A stretch of 64,000 nt of DNA from Pusillibacter faecalis (lineage in GTDB: Bacteria; Bacillota; Clostridia; Oscillospirales; Oscillospiraceae): contig NZ_AP023420.1 in NCBI RefSeq assembly GCF_018408705.1, forward strand, positions 682,001-746,000, in the 5' to 3' direction. Within the stretch, counting starts at the first letter, position 1. Each line of letters begins with the position of its first letter. The translations under genes and the position numbers were made by a program. The notes under the pieces were generated by a model. That model was not told the origin of the DNA. It did not search any database and was given only the letters and a program-made list of their open reading frames with translations. This document shows positions 57,551 to 64,000 of the stretch, piece by piece.

Positions 57551-57850
57551 CTATGCCTCAATGGTATGGATTCCATACTCTTTGGCGCAAAGATTCTTGA
57601 TCTTGCAACCCCTTGCTTTGTTCCATCCAGGAGCGAAATAGGCTGCATCAGCAGTAGCCAGCAGTTTCAGGCTTTCGCCCAAATACCACAGCGGTTTTGC
57701 ATCCGCCGGTGCGTTTTGGAAAAAGCTGTCGATTACCTCGATTTCATCATTGACAGAATCCTTCGCCGCCTGAATAGCGTTGCTCCGCTCGGCCAGAATT
57801 TCATCATCGGTCTTGCCTTTCATGGGCTGAGAAATAAACAGTTTTTTCAT
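57551..57850 (-). CDS. DUF4406-family protein
   Basis: A 99-residue protein: KLFISQPMKGKTDDEILAER, IEVIDSFFQNAPADAKPLWY, LGESLKLLATADAAYFAPGW. This is the DUF4406 pattern (ISqPM.G...eI...R), a nucleoside 2-deoxyribosyltransferase-like fold. It may bind nucleotides. It is common as a stand-alone phage gene. AAAGGGAAAATATGA precedes the ATG. Confidence 0.85.
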   Translation of the reverse strand: MKKLFISQPMKGKTDDEILAERSNAIQAAKDSVNDEIEVIDSFFQNAPADAKPLWYLGESLKLLATADAAYFAPGWNKARGCKIKNLCAKEYGIHTIEA

Positions 57851-58278
57851 GATTCATATTTTCCCTTTGTTGTTATCTGGTGCCACCGCCCGCCTCCTGC
57901 GGCGAGGGGAGGCATATATGCGCTTCCCGCTTAATTGTCACACGCCGCATATCGGCCCCGATTGCGGAACTCTGGCGCAGTTTTCAGCGGGACAGCGCTT
58001 TGTGGTCCAGCTATCTAGAATACAGCGTCACAATGCCACTGAGCCGGTCCACTGGGGCGGATTCCGTCTCTACACGCTCCGCCGGGCGCAGCCGCTTTCT
58101 CCGTGTCGGCACACCGTGGCAGGTCATAGCTGCCACCGCTTCCGCCTCCATGACAGGCGGGCGTCATGTCCCTTCTCCGGGGCCATCAGACGCTATAGGC
58201 TCCCGGTATAGTGTCTTTCCACAGTCAGCTCCGTGGCCTTTGGAGCGGCTTATCTAGTTCCCCCAAAGGGTATAAATT
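57851..58278. other. Poorly coding stretch with weak small-ORF candidates
   Basis: About 430 bases between DUF4406 and the tRNA-like element. On the minus strand two overlapping frames could encode peptides: 58011-58151 (46 residues, GVPTRRKRLRPAERVETESA) without a good binding site, and one starting near 58165 (MTPACHGGGSGGSYDLPRCA) with GGAGAAGGG upstream. Neither is convincing. The DNA is more G/C-rich than its surroundings. Confidence 0.35.
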
Positions 58279-58357
58279 TGCCCTTGACCGGACTCGAACC
58301 GGCGACGCTTCAATCACCCATATTCCTGGGCCGCTCTACCTACTGAGCTACAAGGGC
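58279..58357 (-). tRNA. tRNA-like element with irregular anticodon arm
   Basis: On the minus strand the acceptor GCCCTTG pairs perfectly with CAAGGGC, D-arm GCTC...GAGC and T-arm GCCGG TTCGAGT CCGGT are normal, and an A follows (no encoded CCA). Between D- and T-stems there are 29 rather than 23 bases. The best arm is GCCCA...TGGGT with a 6-base loop GGAATA and a 12-base variable region, so no normal anticodon can be read. It may be a decayed or specialised phage tRNA. A promoter lies about 110 bases upstream. Confidence 0.6.
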
Positions 58358-58463
58358 ATAGAGTTCCACACAGCAGGGGCAGTGGTTTTCGCCACCACCC
58401 CATATGTTGTGTGAAGGAGGTGAACAATGAGAGTGAATGGTGTAAACGCCCTATTCCATATAT

Positions 58464-58491
58464 ATTATACCACAATATATGGATAAATCAA
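58464..58491 (-). promoter_or_regulatory. Promoter upstream of tRNA-like element
   Basis: On the minus strand TTGATT (58486-58491), 16 bases, TATAAT (58464-58469), in the A/T-rich gap after the terminase stop. Confidence 0.6.
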
Positions 58492-58519
58492 TATATTTGT
58501 ATACAATATTTTGTATTTT

Positions 58520-60154
58520 TTAGAATGGACGGCGGAACACCTCCACCTTGTTCCCTTCTAGTTGCTGGACATACTCAGCAAACATTGCCCAAGCATCAGG
58601 AACATCGTCATGTTTATTTTTCCCAGCCATCGTATAGCCGCATAGGAAGTTTAGCATCCGGCGATACTCCTTATCTTTCTTTATGATAGAATTGTCCTTA
58701 AATAAAACCCGTTCTTTTACCCACGGGGAATTTACTATGATCTTTGTCTCTTTCCCCTGTGTTGTGTATTTTGTTGTGATTTTTGCGATTCCGCCAGCTT
58801 CCTTCACTTCTTTTTGAACTTTTTCTGCTACTTTACCACCAGCGCTGTTACTTTCAAACTGGCCCATCTGAGCCTTGTGCTGAAGGAGCTTTGACACCAG
58901 CCGTGCCTCTACAACCTCTGGATTGCTGTTGTCACATACTACGTCTTCACAATAAAAGTCATTCCCGTACTGATAACAAATCGGCATGACGCAGTAATCA
59001 GTGCCCTTGTCCTTCGTATCGCACACAAACAGAACTGCATCTGGTTTTCCGTCAGGAAGTTCAAAGTACCTGCGCAGCTCATCCTCATTGTAGAGCTGTC
59101 CTTCACGCTCGATTGGTTGATTCATGAATAACGCTCGCCAAGAAGCATCATCCATAACATCCCGTTGCTCATGGTAAAACGCTGTGGTAAATCCGGCATG
59201 GTTTCCATAGTCAAAATTGCTTTCATCGTTTTCGTCCAACGCCGGTACAACGATAAATTCTGCTCTATCATTCTCCCCATACATCTGCTCTAATCGTCCA
59301 ATAACATCATGGACAGACCACCTCGTTGCAATATGGAGTTCTCTGGCATCTCCAATCTTTCGCTGTCTAAGATCGGTTGCGTACAGATTCCACAACTTGT
59401 CCATGCGTTCCTTGGAGAGAGCAGACTCCAGGCCGTCAACAAGGTCATCACAATAAAGCAAGTTCTCTGCTCGAACCTTACCAGCATTTCCAGATCCAAT
59501 AGAGCTAAATTCCAGTGTCGCGAACCTCTTTCCTCGTTTCTTATCGGTTCCAAGGTCAATCATCATATCTTGTGCATTGGTTTTTACTACCTGTACCGTC
59601 GGGAACACATCATGCCACAAATATTCTCCCTGCGGATCAAGAATTCGCAGACATTCATCGTATACTCCCCGAAGAAATGCGTTAGAGTGTGAACCTCCAA
59701 GAATCGGTTTTTCCGGGCTTCGTCCAGCAAGCCAAGTCAAGAAAAACAGAGCTAATGTAGTTTTCCCAACTCCAGGAGGCAAACTGATAGCCAACAGATC
59801 CAGATCTCCGTCCGCCAGCTTTTGAAGAGATTTTGCTACACGAAGCAATTGCTTTCTTCTTGGAATATAAAACCTCTTATCGTTCGGCCTATTCCATTCT
59901 ATGTACCTGCAATGAGCATCAAAATCATACGGCGCATCAAACAGCAGACTCCGCTTGTTCAACTCGAACATACGGAGGCTTTTTTGTTCTGCTGCGAATT
60001 TTGCGGACAGCCGCCGTACCTCCTTGTTCCGCTCGTGCGCCAGTGCAAAATCTTCCGGCTCCAACAACCTGATCGAATCAAACGCATCGGACAGCGCAGA
60101 TGGGTCAGACAAGTCTCTCTGGAATGCCCTCACTACCAACTCCCGAATTTCCAT
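58520..60154 (-). CDS. terL: Terminase large subunit
   Basis: A 544-residue protein. The ATPase half has Walker A LPPGVGKTTLALFFL (about residue 128), Walker B-like NLLYCDDLVDG (about 235) and RHIATRW-type coupling motif (LHIATRWSVHDVIGRLEQMY). The nuclease half has VLFVCDTKDKGTDYC, FESNSAGGKVAEKVQKEV and KNKHDDVPDAWAMF, the RNase H-like acidic residues. It packages DNA with the portal. AGGAGG overlapping an inverted GGCACT copy precedes the ATG. No small terminase gene is recognised in view. Confidence 0.95.
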   Translation of the reverse strand: MEIRELVVRAFQRDLSDPSALSDAFDSIRLLEPEDFALAHERNKEVRRLSAKFAAEQKSLRMFELNKRSLLFDAPYDFDAHCRYIEWNRPNDKRFYIPRRKQLLRVAKSLQKLADGDLDLLAISLPPGVGKTTLALFFLTWLAGRSPEKPILGGSHSNAFLRGVYDECLRILDPQGEYLWHDVFPTVQVVKTNAQDMMIDLGTDKKRGKRFATLEFSSIGSGNAGKVRAENLLYCDDLVDGLESALSKERMDKLWNLYATDLRQRKIGDARELHIATRWSVHDVIGRLEQMYGENDRAEFIVVPALDENDESNFDYGNHAGFTTAFYHEQRDVMDDASWRALFMNQPIEREGQLYNEDELRRYFELPDGKPDAVLFVCDTKDKGTDYCVMPICYQYGNDFYCEDVVCDNSNPEVVEARLVSKLLQHKAQMGQFESNSAGGKVAEKVQKEVKEAGGIAKITTKYTTQGKETKIIVNSPWVKERVLFKDNSIIKKDKEYRRMLNFLCGYTMAGKNKHDDVPDAWAMFAEYVQQLEGNKVEVFRRPF

Positions 60155-60160
60155 GAAAAA

Positions 60161-60230
60161 AGTGCCTCCTATCCTGTAAGATAAAAGGCACTTGGCACTA
60201 TTATTCCGCTATGCGGTGGCACTTGGCACT
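60161..60230. repeat. GGCACT repeat copies around terminase start
   Basis: Units at 60187, 60194, 60218 and 60225 (7-base steps in each pair) and an inverted AGTGCC at 60161 that forms part of the terminase ribosome binding region. AAGTGCC and GGCACTT could pair. Confidence 0.85.
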
Positions 60231-60243
60231 AACTAATTCGCAT

Positions 60244-60522
60244 TTAATAGCAACATTTCATTCCGTTTTTAGGAATAATTGTGTATGTGATAATATATGT
60301 TTTGCAGGACGCATCTCCCCATCCGGATGCATGAACATCGCAAGTTTCAGATTGTAGATCCTTTGCAAACGCAATAAGTTCTTCTTGTGCTTTATTTGGA
60401 CTGCAAAATTTGGGGAGTGAATACGATACGTCCAGTATCTTTAAATTTGAATAATCATCCCCAGTTACGCAAATCTTCACTGCTCTGAACTTTCCATTGT
60501 TCAATTCAATAGGGACTTCCAT
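60244..60522 (-). CDS. Small phage protein
   Basis: A 92-residue protein (MEVPIELNNGKFRAVKICVT, YSLPKFCSPNKAQEELIAFA, VHASGWGDASCKTYIITYTI). The start at 60522 has GGGAGGG upstream. A small alpha/beta fold with several Cys. Flanked on both sides by GGCACT repeats, it looks like a removable cassette. No function known. Confidence 0.55.
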   Translation of the reverse strand: MEVPIELNNGKFRAVKICVTGDDYSNLKILDVSYSLPKFCSPNKAQEELIAFAKDLQSETCDVHASGWGDASCKTYIITYTIIPKNGMKCCY

Positions 60523-60549
60523 AATTAAACCCTCCCTCATAGTTCCCTT

Positions 60550-60586
60550 GGCACTGTTCGCTCCATCTGGAGAGGCACTTGGCACT
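60550..60586 (-). repeat. GGCACT repeat copies in small-gene leader
   Basis: Units at 60550, 60574 and 60581, upstream of the gene starting at 60522. Confidence 0.82.
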
Positions 60587-60594
60587 ACAATTAT

Positions 60595-60822
60595 TCAATC
60601 TTCCGCCGGTTCCGGGTACGGCATCCAGTGAGTTACTTCATAATCCTTTCCAAGCCCTTCCCAGTAATCTCCAACAGCATCCGCAAGCTGTTCCCATTCT
60701 TTGTACTCTGGATTGTATCGGGCATCAACCCAGGTCTGCTTTCCTCCATCATTGACTCTTACCGTCACCATTACCGGCTCCATATCCGGCGGCATCCTAT
60801 CAGTGCATTTGATCCAGTCCAT
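60595..60822 (-). CDS. DUF551-family protein
   Basis: A 75-residue protein: MDWIKCTDRMPPDMEPVMVT, ending VTHWMPYPEPAED. The W-I-x-C-x-x-R-x-P start and VTHWMPLPxPP end are the DUF551 hallmark; the family is nearly confined to phages and its function is unknown. AAAGGAGGATATG is upstream. Confidence 0.85.
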   Translation of the reverse strand: MDWIKCTDRMPPDMEPVMVTVRVNDGGKQTWVDARYNPEYKEWEQLADAVGDYWEGLGKDYEVTHWMPYPEPAED

Positions 60823-60867
60823 CATATCCTCCTTTTTGTTTTGCGGCGGTTTTTAGGAGTCCTTAAT

Positions 60868-61410
60868 TTATCCTAAAAGCCCACATTCCCTCCAAAAATC
60901 TTCAACCTTATATCCTTTGCTCCGTTTCCCTCTTGGAACCGGAGGGAATGTTAGTGCCTGCTCTATTGTAAGTCCATACTTTTTAATCCTGTTCATAACG
61001 ACAGAGGAAGATGTATTGTACTCCGCACACCAATCTTTCGCCGGTTTTGTTTCTCCGAAAGCAGTCCAATAAATGCGCAGTGCATATCGTTCTTTTGAGT
61101 ATGCCGGATTTTCTTCGTACCACTCTGGGTCACTCATACTGTTATAGCACCGGCCGGAATATGCCTTGATGAACTCCTTTTCGAGTGAGGTGATTTTTTC
61201 GGAGTTTCCGTTTTCGTCCGGCAGGAATAGCAAAATTTCTTTCTTGATGTTATCCCATCCGAACTCCTTAATTGCCTCGTAAACCTTCATACCGTAATAG
61301 TGAGCACCTTTCCCGGCCCACCGTTGCTTAATATCATAGGTGCAACCGATATAGACCATACCATTGGGGAATGTGAGTTTGTATAGGTATCGCTTGCTCC
61401 ATCTATTCAT
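60868..61410 (-). CDS. GIY-YIG endonuclease
   Basis: A 180-residue protein: RYLYKLTFPNGMVYIGCTYD, KQRWAGKGAHYYGMKVYEAI, EFGWDNIKKEILLFLPDENG, SLEKEFIKAYSGRCYN. Arg, Glu and Tyr of the GIY-YIG active site are present. The C-terminus (WTAFGETKPAKDWCAEYNTS, RIKKYGLTIEQALTFP) is a DNA-binding tail. It overlaps the recombinase stop (ATGA), an unusual pairing. Homing-type mobility is inferred. Confidence 0.85.
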   Translation of the reverse strand: MNRWSKRYLYKLTFPNGMVYIGCTYDIKQRWAGKGAHYYGMKVYEAIKEFGWDNIKKEILLFLPDENGNSEKITSLEKEFIKAYSGRCYNSMSDPEWYEENPAYSKERYALRIYWTAFGETKPAKDWCAEYNTSSSVVMNRIKKYGLTIEQALTFPPVPRGKRSKGYKVEDFWRECGLLG

Positions 61411-62069
61411 GCCCTACCTTCTTTCCCTTTCTTGTTCCTACTCTCCAGAGGAGGCAAGCCGTGTTCCTCCCGATACTTCGCAACTGCCTTATAGTATGTG
61501 TTTGGACGCAACCCCAGTTTTTCCATTGCCCACTTGTTCGTCCTCCCATCAGACAAAACTTCTTTGTAAGCCGCATCAAAAGCCGCTTCATCTATCTCAA
61601 TCGGCTTTCTTCCCTTGTATGCGCCTCTGTCCTTCGCAAGAGCAATCCCCTGAGCCTGCCGCTCATGCGTGTTGATTCTTTCCTTTTCAGCCACATACGA
61701 AAGAACCTTCAACACAATATCAGCAATCAGCGTTCCCGTCAGGTCGTTTGTTTTTCTGGTGTCCAGAATAGGCATATCCAAGACAACAATGTCTGCACCG
61801 ATCTCCTTCGTGATATGTTCCCACTGTTTTCCAGTCTCAGTGTAATTTCTTCCGAGCCGGTCAAGGCTGCACACAAAAACCGTATCGCCCTTTCGGATTA
61901 CAGTCATCATCGCGTTCCATTTATCCCGGTTGTAGTCCCGTCCGCTCTCTTTATCAATGAAGATATATCGCTCTGGCACACCAGCCTCTTTCAGCATCTT
62001 AATCTGCCGTTCCTCGTTTTGGTCTTTCGAGGACACTCGTGCATATCCAACGCAAATGCTCTCGGCCAT
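61407..62069 (-). CDS. Serine recombinase (resolvase/invertase type)
   Basis: A 220-residue protein. The catalytic domain has CVGYARVSSKDQNEERQIKM (nucleophile Ser in RVSSKDQ), ESGRDYNRDKWNAMMTVIRK and VCSLDRLGRNYTETGKQWEH. Helix E reads ERQAQGIALAKDRGAYKGRK. A C-terminal HTH has NKWAMEKLGLRPNTYYKAVA. It is the size of resolvases/invertases, not of large phage integrases, so it may perform site-specific inversion or resolution rather than phage integration. GGGAGGCG is upstream; GTG at 62072 or ATG at 62069 may start it. Confidence 0.88.
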   Translation of the reverse strand: MAESICVGYARVSSKDQNEERQIKMLKEAGVPERYIFIDKESGRDYNRDKWNAMMTVIRKGDTVFVCSLDRLGRNYTETGKQWEHITKEIGADIVVLDMPILDTRKTNDLTGTLIADIVLKVLSYVAEKERINTHERQAQGIALAKDRGAYKGRKPIEIDEAAFDAAYKEVLSDGRTNKWAMEKLGLRPNTYYKAVAKYREEHGLPPLESRNKKGKEGRA

Positions 62070-62099
62070 CACATTTCGCCTCCCTTTATTTGCAAATTC

Positions 62100-62129
62100 A
62101 TTGTAGCAAATATCTTTGTTGTTTGTCAA
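62100..62129 (-). promoter_or_regulatory. Promoter of recombinase operon
   Basis: TTGACA (62124-62129), 18 bases, TACAAT (62100-62105) on the minus strand, about 30 bases before the start codon. Confidence 0.8.
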
Positions 62130-62345
62130 CATCTTTTTTGCTTTTTTAATTTTTCGGTGGTGGTGGTACTCAGGTGGTGGGTGCCCGTTCCGGCCTATCC
62201 CCCGGAGGTGTCCGCCGCGCCATCCGCCTTGTAATTCCTTGATTATCTAGGGTATACTCCAAGCAAACCGCCCACACATATATAATAATAATTTGCCACA
62301 AATCAAACCCGCTACAAAAATAAATAAAAATATTTATAAAATAGA

Positions 62346-62374
62346 TTGACAATATCAAACCAACATGCTATCAT
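62346..62374 (+). promoter_or_regulatory. Promoter of rightward accessory genes
   Basis: TTGACA (62346-62351), 17 bases, TATCAT (62369-62374); a further TATAAT lies at 62374-62379. Divergent to the recombinase promoter about 220 bases away. Confidence 0.75.
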
Positions 62375-62426
62375 ATAATCACAGCAAGGGAAACCGAGCT
62401 GAATCCACCGGGCAGGAGGTAAGACA

Positions 62427-62558
62427 ATGGAGGAATACAGTATGACAGCAACTGAGGCCGCAAGGCTGATTGACTGGCTAACAGCACACGGCCACACCGC
62501 GGAGGATGCCACAGAGTGCATTAAGTACATCGCAACCGGAACCCAGCAAGACAAATAA
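62427..62558 (+). CDS. Small helical accessory protein
   Basis: A 43-residue protein: MEEYSMTATEAARLIDWLTA, then HGHTAEDATECIKYIATGTQ. GGAGGT is eight bases upstream of the ATG. Short two-helix proteins of this kind are common in phages and conjugative elements of gut Clostridia. Function unknown. Confidence 0.6.
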   Translation: MEEYSMTATEAARLIDWLTAHGHTAEDATECIKYIATGTQQDK

Positions 62559-62560
62559 AA

Positions 62561-62597
62561 TAGGCTCCCCGCAGCCTACCACAGCACAGGGAGCCTA
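62561..62597 (+). terminator. Stem-loop after first accessory gene
   Basis: TAGGCTCCC (62561-62569) with GGGAGCCTA (62589-62597), two bases past the stop. No clear T-run. Confidence 0.5.
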
Positions 62598-62696
62598 AAG
62601 CGAACAGGGGGCGGCGTAGAGCCTGCCATCTATCCGCCCCCACTATAACACAACCGGCAGGGGAAAGCAAGGCCACAGGCTGGGAGGGAAAAGCGC

Positions 62697-62876
62697 ATGG
62701 AAATTAAAAGCATTTTGGGCAGCCTAACAGAAGATCTACAAAGCGGAACCATAACGCTATATCAAGCCGCAGAAGAACTGTATAATGCGGGATGGACAAA
62801 TTACATTGACACTGATAAGGCGAGACGATTGTTACAGCTGTATAACAAAAGCCCCGGCCACCGCTTGCAACAGTGA
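62697..62876 (+). CDS. Small helical accessory protein
   Basis: A 59-residue protein: MEIKSILGSLTEDLQSGTIT, LYQAAEELYNAGWTNYIDTD, KARRLLQLYNKS. GGGAGGGAAAAGCGC precedes the ATG. The LYQAAEELYNAGWTN stretch resembles that of the previous small protein (ATEAARLIDWLTAHG), so the two may be related. Function unknown. Confidence 0.6.
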   Translation: MEIKSILGSLTEDLQSGTITLYQAAEELYNAGWTNYIDTDKARRLLQLYNKSPGHRLQQ

Positions 62877-62968
62877 CCAGGGCAAAGAGAAGCCCCAGCA
62901 GAAACCACTCAAACCAGGGCACGCCCATTATACCACGGGCGGCCCTCCATGACAAGGAGAAAAAAACA

Positions 62969-63283
62969 ATGGAAAAACTAAATAGAATGTGCGCCGACTG
63001 CCTGAAGCTGGGCAAAGAGTGCGAGGGCACCAACTGCCAGACCTGGACGGGCTGCGTGTATCGGGTTACAATCCTTGACGAGATGAAGCGCCAAGCCGCC
63101 GAGATCAACCGCCAAAAGGCCGAGGCCATCAAGACCGGCAAGAACCAGATCACCTATAACGACCACAAGGGACAGGCCCACACGCTGTATTATATCGGCG
63201 GGCGCTGGGTGGACAACGGCACCCGGCAGCGCATTAACCGGCAGTTTCCCCACGCCGTGGAGTATGGGAGGGCCGCACAATGA
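62969..63283 (+). CDS. Cys-rich accessory protein
   Basis: A 104-residue protein. The N-terminal Cys-rich motif (MCADCLKLGKECEGTNCQTW, TGCVYR) is probably a zinc-binding knuckle. A helix follows (DEMKRQAAEINRQKAEAIKT) and a small beta part (HTLYYIGGRWVDNGTRQRIN). AAGGAG is nine bases before the ATG at 62969. Its stop overlaps the next start (ATGA). I know similar proteins from gut mobile elements, without function. Confidence 0.65.
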   Translation: MEKLNRMCADCLKLGKECEGTNCQTWTGCVYRVTILDEMKRQAAEINRQKAEAIKTGKNQITYNDHKGQAHTLYYIGGRWVDNGTRQRINRQFPHAVEYGRAAQ

Positions 63284-63585
63284 AAATGAATCAACTTTTT
63301 ACGGCCTATTACATGGACAGAACGGCAGTTTATGAAAAAAGCCTTGATTATATCTATTCACATAACCCGGACAACTTAAGAGAAATTCGTCCCACAATTT
63401 GGCTGTGGAAAGGCGACATTTCCCCCGTTTTTTTCGTGGACTATGTGGGCGACGGCGTGGGCTGTACTCTTGCTACATTTGATAAGTTAGCAGACGCGCA
63501 GAAATACCGGGAACAAATCGGGGAAATGACCGAAGAAGAGTTTGAAAACTGGCTTATAAATGAGCGATGGGCGGCGCGGGCTTGA
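63280..63585 (+). CDS. Accessory protein of unknown function
   Basis: A 101-residue soluble protein (FTAYYMDRTAVYEKSLDYIY, PTIWLWKGDISPVFFVDYVG, CTLATFDKLADAQKYREQIG, EEEFENWLINERWAARA). Translationally coupled to the preceding gene by ATGA. Not recognised; compact alpha/beta fold expected. Confidence 0.6.
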   Translation: MKMNQLFTAYYMDRTAVYEKSLDYIYSHNPDNLREIRPTIWLWKGDISPVFFVDYVGDGVGCTLATFDKLADAQKYREQIGEMTEEEFENWLINERWAARA

Positions 63586-63617
63586 CCCGCCCGCCGGAGA
63601 ATGGAGGTGACCCCCGC

Positions 63618-63683
63618 TTGATTGTCCTGTTTGTCTTGCTACTCCCGATCATGATTATCTGGGAAACGGCGAAAAAATCTTGA
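63618..63683 (+). CDS. Possible small membrane peptide with TTG start
   Basis: A 21-residue hydrophobic peptide (L/M-IVLFVLLLPIMIIWETAKKS) starting at a TTG with GGAGGTGA nine bases upstream. It ends before a clear terminator. It could be a tiny membrane protein of the accessory operon or a chance frame. Confidence 0.4.
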   Translation: MIVLFVLLLPIMIIWETAKKS

Positions 63684-63695
63684 ATACCACCAGCG

Positions 63696-63730
63696 CCCGC
63701 CCTGGGCTTTCCTGGGGCGGGTTTTCTTTT
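63696..63730 (+). terminator. Terminator of accessory operon
   Basis: CCCGCCC (63696-63702) with GGGCGGG (63715-63721), then TTTTCTTTT. Confidence 0.85.
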
Positions 63731-63956
63731 GCCCATGTCCCCTAAGCTTCCCGCCGCTTGCGTGGCCTCCTATGGTCAGCAGGCGGCATTTTTGCGCCCG
63801 TGTCCAGCGGGGCAGGGGAGAGGCAAAAAAGCAAAACCTCCGTAAAGGCCATTTACAGGCCCGTAGAGCAGTTTTAATGCCTGTCAGTGTTCTTATATTC
63901 CCACGCTCTAAAACGTCCCACAGCGCCCCGCAGAGCGCCCGGCATGATATAAAGCA

Positions 63957-63988
63957 CCCCGGCCCACTCCACCAGGAGCAAGCCGGGG
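63957..63988. terminator. Hairpin at right edge
   Basis: CCCCGGC (63957-63963) with GCCGGGG (63982-63988). The 250 bases before it (63731-63956) show no supported gene. Function unclear as the window ends. Confidence 0.4.
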
Positions 63989-64000
63989 CATTGTCATTTG

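Noticed and set aside
58408..58487. Plus-strand GAAGGAGGTGAACA followed by a 19-codon frame
   Set aside because: The binding site is excellent but the peptide is short, A/T-driven and overlaps the minus-strand promoter; kept only as a curiosity.
1..64000. CRISPR array
   Set aside because: No regularly spaced repeats with unique spacers were seen; the GGCACT units are 7-base tandem motifs without spacers.

Overview
The window looks like the chromosome of a spore-forming, low-GC-phylum gut Clostridia, probably Oscillospiraceae. This is inferred from the compact SufC-SufB pair, RNase Y, PspA, DUF11/SdrD-type surface proteins with a spore-surface-like C-terminal domain, and strong AGGAGG ribosome binding sites. 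About 23 kb of host DNA is followed by about 39 kb of an integrated siphovirus that is interrupted by an IS110 element. The right edge carries small accessory genes on the opposite strand, and the far end of the prophage is not in view.

Host part (1-23.2 kb). The first 4.8 kb looks like an accessory patch: a serine-recombinase remnant, an N-terminally truncated TIGR04141-family gene, and a 924-residue protein with eleven zinc-ribbon repeats surrounding a small nuclease-like domain. Then come a leftward operon (NhaC-type antiporter, macro-domain protein, PII-like cyclic-di-AMP receptor) and a surface-protein locus (8.6-13.5 kb) in which three neighbouring genes end in the same roughly 70-residue domain. 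Next are a leftward operon (cytidylate kinase-like, DUF2461, HD hydrolase), a ferritin-like gene, sufC-sufB, a Gly-rich membrane protein with pspA, rny, and an N-acetylmuramoyl-L-alanine amidase whose 5' end is cut by the prophage.

Prophage (about 23.2-62.1 kb, late genes leftward). From right to left in transcription order: serine recombinase and GIY-YIG endonuclease, small genes, large terminase, a poorly coding stretch with a tRNA-like element, a Com-like zinc protein, portal, minor head protein, scaffold, decoration protein, major capsid, head-tail connectors, tail terminator, major tail protein, the two tail chaperone frames joined by a -1 frameshift site, tape measure, distal tail proteins, a long run of modular fibre genes, holin-like proteins, a two-domain endolysin, and a terminal set of conserved small proteins. 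Three genes run against the late operon (27.0, 32.4 and 47.4 kb), two with good sigma-70 promoters, and look like lysogenically expressed accessory genes. Three homing-type endonuclease genes (45.2, 49.6 and 60.9 kb) sit at gene junctions.

The most distinctive non-coding signal is a 7-bp-periodic GGCACT repeat placed in the leaders of the tape measure, major tail, portal, terminase and one small gene. Other points of interest are the zinc-ribbon array nuclease, the canonical A AAA AAC slippery site, a tail-terminator gene with no AUG start after an endonuclease insertion, a tRNA-like element with an irregular anticodon arm, and the likely IS110 guide RNA region.
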